Assembly (NCBI GenBank): GCA_033064195.1
Contig: JARBJD010000315.1
Location: forward strand, 1 to 64,000
Length of the DNA: 64,000 bases
Origin: Blattamonas nauphoetae
Taxonomy: Eukaryota > Preaxostyla > Oxymonadida
Direction: 5' to 3'
A model generated the notes under the pieces. It was not told where the DNA came from. It did no database searches and saw only the letters and a list, made by a program, of their open reading frames with translations. The translations under genes were made by a program, and so were the position numbers. Each line of letters begins with the position of its first letter. Position 1 is the stretch's first letter. Positions 31,521-41,164 of the stretch are shown here, piece by piece.

Positions 31521-32414
31521 ATGGGTCTGATCTATTCCACATCTGATTTCATCCCATTATGGTTTGTTCAACCGATTTTATCACATATTCCTCAGATGTT
31601 TGTATATCTTTGTGCCACTCTTGTGTCGGGGAGTTCATGGACAGCCAGAACGTATCCGAAAGAACTTGTTGACATCTGGACTCAACGCTTGGGACCAGTT
31701 CCTGATGTGAACTCTGAATTCACCTCGCTTGATTCTGTGACTATGGATGACAACGAAAGCAACGATGTTGAATTTGATGCCCGCACACGCTGGCCAGGTT
31801 TCATCTCGGATTCCCGAGATCCCGGTCTGTGCAGTGGATTATATTCTTTCGCCGCTGCATCGATGGCAACCGATCGTCTTGCAATCCACGGAGTGACCAC
31901 CACGGTTGTCTCACCACAATATTTGTTGTCGTGTGGACCAAAGTGTCGCGGATGCAAGTCGTGCACTGTGACGGAAACAGTGGACAACATCAAATCCATT
32001 GGCTTTGTCTCTGAATCTTGCTTCCCATTTGTTTCTGAAAAGGCGCGTGTCCCACAATGTCCTGCCAATTGCCAGAACGGCTCCAAATTCACTCCCTTCC
32101 GCCCAAAGCGTGTCTACAGCCAACTCACAGTCAAAAACGATGTCTATACGAACGGTCCAGTTGTCTTCATCCTGAACATCTTCCCGTCGTTCAACAGATA
32201 CTCCTCAGGAATCTACTCTCCTGGGTCAAACGAAACAGCCATGGGAACTGAACCAGTCTTGGTCGTTGGATGGGGTACAGATGGGAGCAATGATTACTAC
32301 ATCGTGAAGTGCTTCCGCGGAGTGTTGTTTGGAGAGGGGCGCGGATATGCTCGAATTCGAAGGCTCAATAGTCTGTGGGCTGGTACAGGCTATGGAGTCG
32401 AATTCGAACAATAA
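31521..32414 (+). CDS. Cathepsin B-like C1 peptidase homologue, catalytic residues lost
   Basis: 297 codons from the first ATG. A second ATG at 31596 (MFVYLCATLVSGSS) gives a plausible signal peptide and follows a CCTCAG acceptor-like site, so the true start may be there. The papain-family fold is clear: the FDARTRWPG entry, DPGLCSGLYSFAA at the active-site helix, SPQYLLSC, the NGPVVFILNIFPSF strand, and VLVVGWGTDGSNDYYIV. By alignment with cathepsin B, the catalytic Cys is Leu107, the His is Glu244, the Asn is Cys264 and the oxyanion Gln is Pro101. All four key residues are gone while the scaffold is kept. The protein should be a non-peptidase binding protein, perhaps an inhibitor decoy or lectin-like scaffold. 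Position just downstream of the hAT element. Confidence 0.85.
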   Translation: MGLIYSTSDFIPLWFVQPILSHIPQMFVYLCATLVSGSSWTARTYPKELVDIWTQRLGPVPDVNSEFTSLDSVTMDDNESNDVEFDARTRWPGFISDSRDPGLCSGLYSFAAASMATDRLAIHGVTTTVVSPQYLLSCGPKCRGCKSCTVTETVDNIKSIGFVSESCFPFVSEKARVPQCPANCQNGSKFTPFRPKRVYSQLTVKNDVYTNGPVVFILNIFPSFNRYSSGIYSPGSNETAMGTEPVLVVGWGTDGSNDYYIVKCFRGVLFGEGRGYARIRRLNSLWAGTGYGVEFEQ

Positions 32415-32925
32415 TGTTGTTAGACCTTATCTTCCTCTTCATTTCCTTTCCTGGAGCTTACCTCTTTTTGAAAAACAAGCAGAATGTTGCCTCGAACACA
32501 CGCTGTTTCTTGTGTCCTCATGTCTTTCTCCATGAATAAGACCTTTATCTGAGAAGATACTTTTCCAGTGAAATGAAAAGATGTTTTTGTGAGAATTAAA
32601 TGCATCAAAATCATCTCAAGCGAGTAGGGGATTGAAAGATGAATGGTTCATCACAGATGTCCGTAAAACAGCGTGAGCAGACATAAATCTCACAGTTTCC
32701 CGGCATAAAGGGTGAACGAGCAAAATCAGAATAATTCAAGCAAAATATTCAGATAATTCAAATATTTTGCTGATTTCTGGAGGATCGTCAGATGATCATC
32801 CCTGTCACGTCCAACTCTCAAATCAATTGTCCTTCTCTCTCTTGCTCGGCTTCAAATCACCTGAAGTGTTTCCAGAGGAATTCTCAAGCCACAAAGAGGG
32901 AGGAGTAGACTTCAGCCTGAATCGG
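32415..32925. other. Convergent intergenic region
   Basis: Separates the 3' ends of the C1 peptidase homologue and the SMYD gene. No gene seen. A short duplicated phrase (CAAAATATTCAGATAATTCA with TCAAATATTTTGC nearby, about 32738-32770) makes a weak inverted repeat. Confidence 0.5.
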
Positions 32926-34716
32926 TCACAATGAGAAGAAAAACAAACAAGTTCGGCAATATCTGTTGCAGCAGAACAGAGACGAGCGAGACGAGTGAAA
33001 AGAGAGGTCCATCTGGGCTGGGGAACACCACAGGAGAGAACTATGTGAGAAATGTGATTGTGATGGTGAAGAGAGAGATATCAAACCTTCTTCCTTCCTC
33101 TGAAGCAACTGAGACATATGGACAGCTTTCTCCTTGTCCTCTGTTTCTGCTAACATCATAAACAGGAGCCATTCAATTCCAATGAGATGCTCGTTCGTTT
33201 CCCATGGCCCACGCAAAGGGAAAGGAGGAGTTAAAAGTCGTTGATAAGAAGCAGTAGCGCGAGAGAGGAGAAAGGTGAAGGCAGAGACATCACACTCGTC
33301 TGATTCTTTGTTCTTTTTTTCTTTCATTGCGATCTCCATTTTCGCCCACTCTTTCCCCATCTCCCGTAATTCCTCTTCCTCCTCTCTCCACAAGCAAGAA
33401 TGCAGCACTCTCTCCCGAACATCCAGCACCCGAGGACAGTGACATCGCAGGCACACAAAATGATAAACAGGTGCTTTGGGCATTGGGCGGCGTGGGTTTG
33501 ATGGCAACAGACCAGCCCACAGTTTCTCCCGAATTGCGGTTTCGTAAATGCGGATTGGCGAAAAGACTCGAATCATCATTTCCCCACATTCGCAGCGGAG
33601 CGACGATCTGAGGATGTCGCAAGGAACACGGTTATGCGGAATTGCGTCAGGCCATTTCCGTGTTCGCTCATATTCCATGATCTCCTCCAAAAAACTGTGT
33701 GTCGTCGTGCAGCGAGAACAATCGCAGTCAAAAAACCAGTTCATCCCAAGTTCTCTTCCCCGCTCCTCAAAATCTCCATCAGGTCCAATATAGCTGATTG
33801 AGAGCACTTCCCCTTTTTGGATTTTCCGTAGAGCCACTGTTTGATTTGTGTTGTTGCTTGAAGTCGTTTGGAAACAGTTTGGACAACATGAGTGGTTCAG
33901 ACTCGCAATGCGAGGAAATGTGCCTGATAATGTCGAACATTCAAAGGAATTGCATTTCAGAATTCCATATACCAACAGACATTCTTCTAGTGCGTTTTTT
34001 CCTTCATAGAACAGAGCCGGTGAGTTGGGATCGATATCCATCCCTGCCAGAAACGAAGAGGCAAAGTCTGACGCCTTCTCCAGTTGATAAGGTGTCCAAT
34101 CTTCCAGATGCGGCATCAGTCGGAGCAGATCGAGACACGATGGCGTTACAATTCGAGGAAGAGCTTCACGATTGAATTGCTTCAATTCTTCTTCATTAGG
34201 AATCAATCGCTTTTCACAATTTCGAGACACGCGCACCAAGGTCCTTTCTTCAATTTCACCAAACTTTGGATTGGTAAGTTCTTTTCGAATTTTCATCATG
34301 GCGCGAATCCATCGATGGCCTTCTTCCCGCAGGAAATCTTCATCTACTCCCGAAATGATTGAGCATTCCCACTTGTGAATGACGTTGAAGTGTGTATCCC
34401 TGCATGTTTTTGAACAGTAACAGAGCTTATTGCATCCTGAACATCGAACGATTTCGCGTGGTTCCATTCTTCGCAGGCAGTTATGGCATTTACGTTGCCA
34501 GTCCCGAGCACACACTTGGTAGCAATAAGGTGATTCATCGATAATGACTTCACCAATATCAAAATCTCGTGGTGCAATTCCATCCATCCCTCGTTCTTTC
34601 GTGAAACGCAAGTAAAATGATTCCACGCTGCATGACGAGCCAAAAGGAGAGGAGAACGTGAGATTAGCTTGTTCTGTCATTAACTTGTTCTTCTTGAGTG
34701 TTTTTGAGGTGTCCAT
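32926..34716 (-). CDS. SMYD-type SET/MYND lysine methyltransferase
   Basis: 596 codons in one exon. The split SET fold of SMYD proteins is visible. The SET N-part (ERGMDGIAPRDFDIGEVI) lies at about 41-58. A MYND zinc finger at 77-118 has the full set of C-x2-C, C-x2-C, YC-x3-C and H-x3-C ligands. The SET core NHSCCPNC at 274-281 includes the NHS motif that contacts S-adenosylmethionine, then LRKIQKGEVLSISYIG at 296-311. The post-SET zinc knuckle is CDCSRC at 331-336. SMYD enzymes methylate lysines on histones and cytosolic proteins. Unusual is a second cysteine cluster further on (RCECG, then CLRCHC about 50 residues later) and a low-complexity acidic stretch (REEEEEL). The final ~60 residues look like a diverged tail. 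Confidence 0.88.
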   Translation of the reverse strand: MDTSKTLKKNKLMTEQANLTFSSPFGSSCSVESFYLRFTKERGMDGIAPRDFDIGEVIIDESPYCYQVCARDWQRKCHNCLRRMEPREIVRCSGCNKLCYCSKTCRDTHFNVIHKWECSIISGVDEDFLREEGHRWIRAMMKIRKELTNPKFGEIEERTLVRVSRNCEKRLIPNEEELKQFNREALPRIVTPSCLDLLRLMPHLEDWTPYQLEKASDFASSFLAGMDIDPNSPALFYEGKNALEECLLVYGILKCNSFECSTLSGTFPRIASLNHSCCPNCFQTTSSNNTNQTVALRKIQKGEVLSISYIGPDGDFEERGRELGMNWFFDCDCSRCTTTHSFLEEIMEYERTRKWPDAIPHNRVPCDILRSSLRCECGEMMIRVFSPIRIYETAIREKLWAGLLPSNPRRPMPKAPVYHFVCLRCHCPRVLDVRERVLHSCLWREEEEELREMGKEWAKMEIAMKEKKNKESDECDVSAFTFLLSRATASYQRLLTPPFPLRGPWETNEHLIGIEWLLFMMLAETEDKEKAVHMSQLLQRKEEGLISLSSPSQSHFSHSSLLWCSPAQMDLSFHSSRSSLFCCNRYCRTCLFFFSL

Positions 34717-34920
34717 TCGAGATTAGATAATGTTGTGGTTTGATCAAAGTCAAACTCCGTCACGAAGCAGATTCTGATCCAAATCCCCCGAAATTCCAAT
34801 ATGTTGGATTTTCATGACCAGAGAGTTAAAAAGAAGTTTTCAAGTGAAATGAAAGAAAGATTAATGATGATTTCAGATGAATTAAGAAGAAGTGGATAAT
34901 CAAGACTGTTCGACGAGATT

Positions 34921-37900
34921 TCAATCAGATGACGACGACATCCACCCAGCATCTGAGGAATCCGAGAGCAGATCGATAGTGTTCGCTGAATCGACAGGCG
35001 CGGATTTAACAGGTGCAGTTGAGGGAATTCCCGCCCCATCAGCCCCAAGATAGAAGTTCCGAACCTGCCGAATAGCTTCACTCGACACTGGCTGACTCAG
35101 ACGAGGCAGAGAAGGGAGGTGGGAAGAGGCTGGAAACACTGTTGTGGAGTTCGAGATGAGGGTGGGTGAGGTGGAAGTGCGGGACGAGGGAGATGTGGCG
35201 AGGCTTGCGGTCGACTGTTTGAGGAGTGAGGGCGTCGTGTCTGTCTTTCGGGTTTGTTGAGGTTGCTGTGGAGACGAGGAGTCGCTGTCGCTTTCTTCCA
35301 GCACCATCACTTCTTTCTGTCCGTCTTTTTCAATGTGCACTCGTTGGGGGCCGAGGAATTGGATGTCGATGGCTGAAGGGCGAGTTCGAGGAAAGGAGAG
35401 AGAAGGGAAGAAAGAGAGAGGTGAAGAAGAGACGTGAAGAAGAGAGAGGAAAGAGAACATAATAAGAATGAACAAGAAGACAGAGAAACACACCCTTGAC
35501 AATGCCCTCTTCGTGCATCTTCTTCAAAGTCTGCAACGAGAACGGATCAACAAACGAAAACAATTCTTTTGGGTCTTCAGCAGCGAGGACAGAAGCCAAA
35601 TGGAGTGACGTGTGCTCCTTCCGACTGGGCGAATCAGAAGGGCTGAGAGGGAACGGATCAGGCGACAGAAGGCTGTTGTGCTTTGCCCGTTCCTCGTTCT
35701 CCATCTCCACTGCTCGTGTGAGCACTCTCTCCCGCATGATCTTCTTCCTCTTCTCAATCAGCACGTTATGCTCCCTTCTGTTTATCATTTCCTGAGTTTC
35801 GACCGATCGTGTCTGTGACTGTTGCACAATGCTCGCAACATTCGGAAGTTGTGGCGAAAGAGGAGTTGACGATGACGCAAACAGAGCCGACGCCATCATC
35901 CTCCCAACAGGCGAGTATGACACGGGCATTCCATCGTCGAATGTGAGATCGGGCTCGGCGACTGAGACTGATTCTTGGAAGATCAGTTGCGAGTGATATT
36001 CGAGTTCCTGTTGGCGTTCTCTGGCTGAGGCTTCGAGCTGTTCCTGTTCTTTTCTTCGTTCTTCTTCGTCTCGTCGTTGCTTCTTCCTTCTTCGCCGTTC
36101 TCGTCTTTCCCTTTCTTTCTCCCCCTCCACCCGCTCCCCATCCTCGTCCACCAACTTGATGTGGAAGAACAGACGCGGGTTGTTTCGCTCTGCTTCTGTC
36201 AGTTTGTCAACAGACTGAATGTTCGTCTCGTCGGAGTCGTCAGAATCCAACCTCCCATCCTTCCCGCGAGTCCTCAGCGTCTTCCTTCTCCGAACCTTGC
36301 CCTTCCCCTTCCCTTTGAAGCTGACCTTCACAATCTCCTTCTTCCCAACGTGGTCTCCGTCATCTTCCTCGTTCTGCATTCCGGTTTCGAGCAGTTCGGT
36401 CACCACAGCATCGATTTTGATTTGTTCCGGCCCGCCCATAATCTTCCGGCAGACAGGACATCTCCAATCTCGCGTTTCCTTCGCCTGTGCAATGAAAGAC
36501 GAGAGAGAGAAGAGCGTCGGATGCGAGCAGGTAACAGCACGTGCTGGGATGGACGATGAGGTGAATGGGAGAGTGGTGAGAGGACAAGTTAATGGGATGG
36601 AGAGGGAGGACGGTTTGAACTGGTTTTTGGTGGCTGGTTGGTCGGTTAGATCGATCGAGCCGTGCGGGGAAGGCGGAGGAGACGCCGACGACGACGATTC
36701 CGTTTCTGATTCGGACGATGACGAGGATGAAGAGAGAGATAAGATGAAGGGTGTTGGTGATGTGGTCTCCGCTCTACTTGCTGTGAGCTGTGGGAGGGAG
36801 AGAGAGTCGTGTGGAGGAATGAGGCTTGGTGAGACTGAGTCACGCAGACGGCTGGCGGGTGATGTTGCGATGGGGGTGAGGGTGAGATTGGCAGTGTCGG
36901 TAGCTTGTTCTTTGAGAAGGTGAGTGGACGAGTTGGGTTCTGGTTTTGGTGTTGCTGTTTCGTCTGGTGGGAGAGCAGAATGGGATGTGAGTGATTCGGG
37001 ACGATCAACGAGCATTCTGCTCTCTTCGTCTTCATTCCTGCTCTCATCCTTTGTCTCTCCTTCGACCTTCTCCTCATCATCCTTCTTGTTCTCCCCACAA
37101 TCTGCTTTCCCTTCTCCCTCCTCACACGTCTCCTCCTTCATCATTCCCTCAGATGCTTCAGACACTTCCGACCCAAACTTCGTCATTTCATTCAAACTCG
37201 GCGTTGTTGGAACCGACTTGCTTTTGACATTCAGGTCTCCCTCGTTGAGAAGCGGCGATTTCGTTCGTTCAGGATTCGTTCGAACGTAAAGCGAGGACGG
37301 AGAGAACGATGGGATGGGTGATGTGAACGGCGAATTCTGTGAAGAGTGGTGTTCTTCGTCGGGTTGGTCATTTGGCCGATCGGCGAGCGGAGACATGGAA
37401 AGTTGGAGTTCTTCCGATTTTGGGATTGTGTCTGTCTGTGTCGGGGAGTCTTGTGTCCCGTTTGTGGTCTGTCCGTCTCCTTTCTTCATCTCCTCTTCTC
37501 TCCTCCTCTCATACTGCTCTCGATCGATCCTCCTCCTTCGCTTCTTCCTCTCCAATTCCTTCTCCCTCTTCTCCACGCTGTAATCAATCTGCCCCGCAAT
37601 CATCTCGATCGTCTCTCTTTTGCTCAGCGAAGCAAACTTCGGTGTCAACACCTTCTTCACTCGCCGATTGTCTTCCTCCGCCAGTCTCATCTCTTTCTCG
37701 AGTGAGTCTTCGTCGTCAGGCGCGATGGATGTGATTTCCATTTTCGTCTCTTCTTCCTTCTGTTCCATCGTCTCCTTAACAATCTTGTCTTCTGCCAGAA
37801 CAACAGCAAAGCAGAAGTGGTCCAAGAACTCCGATCGGAACTCGTACAACAGCGACACTGTCCGATTGGGAGGGAACACAGATCGGAACACTTCGTCCTC

Positions 37901-38329
37901 GCTCGCCTTTCGTCCAGCTGCTTTGTCTTCTTCGAGGATCCTATTTCGGCGTTCGGCTTTTTCCTCGCTCACTTCGAACCCATTCTTGTCGAACCATTTC
38001 TCGGTCAGCTCTCCATCGATCAGAAATCGTGTCATGTCGGTCGGGCCGGATCGGGAGAGAGCGACAGAGAGAGGCGGGTTGTAGAAAGGAGGGAAGGGAA
38101 GAAGAAAGGATGAACGGTAATTTGAAAGAAAGTTGGCGAAGGAGTTCTTTGGGGGATTGGGCTGGATGGGGAGGAGAGAAGCATGCGAGGCGAGTGGGCG
38201 AGACGGTTTGTTATGTTTCTGTTCGTGACGAATCTCATCTTTGATGATTGCTTTGAATTCCTCTTCCCAGTTCATTTCTGTTTCCTTCGGCTTCTCTCCT
38301 CGACTATCTCGACGGCTTAAGTTCTGCAT
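34921..38329 (-). CDS. PIAS/SIZ-like SP-RING SUMO E3 ligase
   Basis: Start ATG near 38329 (MQNLSRRDSR). One intron at about 35373-35493 (donor GTGTGT, acceptor CCCTTCAG) joins the two coding parts in frame. The key domain is an MIZ/SP-RING finger (LTCPLTTLPF, then RAVTCSH, then WRCPVCRKIMGG, then IKID) with the zinc ligands C-x-H and C-x2-C present. After it come basic, coiled-coil-like and acidic low-complexity segments (EEERRKEQEQLEASARERQQ). Near the C-terminus NTIDLLSDSSD is a textbook SUMO-interacting motif. PIAS/SIZ proteins transfer SUMO from UBC9 to nuclear substrates. The N-terminal part (ELTEKWFDKNGFEV, region about 60-200) may be a diverged PINIT domain; no SAP domain is evident. 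Much of the middle is disordered Ser/Thr/Pro/Glu. Confidence 0.82.
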
Positions 38330-40820
38330 TTTGAAAGGAACTGAGAAAAAATGGGAAAGAAAAATGGGGCAGACCGATGACCTTTTTGTGGATCGCACAT
38401 GAAAAAGGAAGCGGGAAAGCGGATAATGACAGTGCCTCAGAAGGGGTGACCTGTTCGAGCAAACTAAAAAATGTTTTTGGGGCTGTAGAAGTTGGAGGAA
38501 TGTTTGAAGGCGATGCATATGATCGATTTCGGTCTGACGGCTGATTGGGGAGAGATGGAAATGTATTTGCCGGAAATGAAGATTCTGTTCGCCGTTTTTT
38601 GGATTTCACCGGAATTTTGATGATGAGAGAGCCTTGTTTCTGGTTTGCTGGAAGCTGAACCACATCCTGTCGGTTTGCACGTTCCAAGGCGTCTCGCTTC
38701 GATTGTCGTAGTTTACGTTCGTCCTCAACGTATTTCCACTTTTCAGTTCGACCACGATTCACAAGACAGAGGAGGACTCGGTGGAAGGAACGAAAAGGGA
38801 ACGGGAGGGTGAAATCAAGCGTGTTTGTGGAAGGACGAACAGGAAAAGAACAGTATGGAAGTCTGGTTCGATTCAGTGAAGTTGATAGCAAGGATTGTGA
38901 GGGCGAAACGGGAGGGACAAAAGAAAGAGGTTTGTAGAAAAATGAGGTGATTCGTTGGACACCAAAAGGAGAGAGATGATTGGGGAAGAAGTATTGATCA
39001 CAGAAAAAGAGAGATAGAAGGATTTTAGAGGGAATTTGGGGTGGATGGTGTGTGGTGTTGGTTGATGAGGATGGTGACTCTGATCGCGGCGGATTGACTG
39101 AATTTTGTGGGAGAAGTGACAAGTCCACAGGAACTATCAAGTTTTCCGAGCTATTCCAATCAAAGGAGAGGAGAGGGTCAGCTGGTTCCGTTGTGTGCTG
39201 GTGATTTCGCTTCTCTCCCTCTGCGTCTTGATTGACCAATGAATGAAGAATGGAATTGTCTTGAAGAGGCCGAAATTCAGAGAGATCTTGCTTTATTTGT
39301 CGCATTTCACGTCTCTTTTCTCGATTCTGCTTCTGTTTTTCAGACATCGCTCGCCGCCTGCCCACGCTATCAGAATCGTCCGTATTTGAAATGGAATGAT
39401 ACGACTGAGATTCGTTCTGAGACCATTCATGGCTGTCTTCGATTCCGTCCTGCCTTTTTCTTTCATGACGAGATCGAGAGTCTGTAAGTGAACTTGGTCG
39501 ATCTCGTTTCTGCTTCTGAGGCTCAAAGAGGGGAGATTCTGGAGGTGGTGTTTGTGGGTTGATGATGACAGTGGAAGAATGCGATTGATGGTACTGAAGT
39601 TGTGAAGGTTGAGATTGTGAAATGATGTTGCCTGGTTGAAGATTGGGCTGTGTTTTGAGTGTGGACGATGGGTTGGAAAAGCGGACCAGAATGCGAGCGG
39701 GAAGCTGTGTGGAATTGAATGGTGGGGAAAGAAGTGACGTGAACATTCGGCTGGAGTGGATTGAAGAACATGATGTAAGTGACAGAAATGAGGCCCCTTG
39801 GAGCGTGCACTGAGTGAATAGCGACAGGTGGAGAATGATCGAGATCGCACAAAAGAGATGAAAGGGATGGATGGAGAAGAGAACAGAAAGGATGAAGAGA
39901 GAAAAAAGTGTGTTAGATGCAAACATATTTCAAGAGTGCTTCAACAAACGGATCCTCGCTGAGAAGATCTGGAGATGATGGCGTAAATTTGACGAATGGA
40001 TGATTGTTCAATTGATACGCCTATATCGGGACAAAACAAGGAAATATTTCAGAAATCAGGGGAAAAGAGGAAACGGGATAGTGTATTGATCTTGAATAGA
40101 ACATCACAGGGCTTGATGTCAAGTTGTATCCAAATTTGTTGAGGAGCTGCTGTGTCGGACTGATTTCTCGAAAGTACACCCGGCTAAAGACGAAAAAGGA
40201 ATGGAAATCTCAATTTTCGATCAATGAGCATACTTGCACGTCCCGAACATGCCCACAATGATGTTGAACATGGCGGCATAATTGGCCTGTTGGATTGGGA
40301 AGGGAATTGAGAGAACAGCTACAGTGGGTAGGGTTGGTGTTGAAAACAAAAAGGCCGTGGCTGGTGTGGCTGAGGAAATGTTTTGAGATGTGGACTTCTA
40401 ACAGACAGAAAGATGAGAGAGGAGGCGATGAGATAGAGGGGAATAGACATTCGTGTTGAAGGGGAGATAACAGTATTCAAACGAACAGGGATATGTAACA
40501 GAAAAGATCACATTAGCAGACCAGTTGACCAGTCTCAGAAAATGAGGCTTGAATCTTTCCAAATCCATCGTATTGGAATAGGTCATGGACAAATTTACAA
40601 CTACTTGCTGTATAATCGAAATCACATGAACAATAAAAGAGTGAAATTGATTTTGGAGATCAACAGTTTGCAAGAAGGGAGAAATCAGACCATCATTAGC
40701 GATGAGTAACAGCCTGTACGAGGGAAACATTGGTTGTGTCGTCGCATAATGGCGGATTGATGCCTCTCTCCTGTTCGTCTTTGCCCGAGGTTGAGGTATT
40801 TTCCCTCCACCACGACGCAT
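38304..40820 (-). CDS. Intron-rich gene of unknown function
   Basis: A multi-exon minus-strand gene whose limits are approximate. Clear exons include one reading AAMFNIIVGMFGTC (about 40243-40290), spliced with GTATGC...TTTAG to RVYFREISPTQQLLNKFGYN (about 40090-40185), then with a CCGATATAG acceptor to AYQLNNHPFVKF (about 39945-40021). Downstream lies a long, Ser/Pro/Gln-rich basic segment (about 38530-39880) with EKWKYVEDERKLRQSKRDA and VPVDLSLLPQ. An upstream frame with MRRGGGKIPQPRAKTN may be the first exon. No domain is recognised; the composition suggests a nuclear protein. The last frame overlaps the start of the SP-RING gene by about 25 bases, so the true 3' exon may be shorter. Confidence 0.45.
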
Positions 40821-41164
40821 TTATCTAAAAAAGGACAGATCTCTGGAGGGTGAATGAAAACAGCGAAAGATAGTTGAATGAGAGGAGAAAGCAATGAAAA
40901 TGACAGTAGAGGTGAAACTTCAATACATACCGTTGGTCACTACACGATTAGAAGGGATGATAGAACAAAGATTCAAGGCCCACAACATGTTGCGGATGTG
41001 AAATGAGTGACGAAATACGAAATGGTGGAGTCGGTTGTAAACAAAATTCCTTTCACCCAAGTTTATTCAAGCAATTCAGATAGCCTTTGTTTTAGATATT
41101 CACTTTTCAGATCTGGTCATTGACTATTTTCTGTTATGGCTCTCATGATCATTTTTCATTCTCG

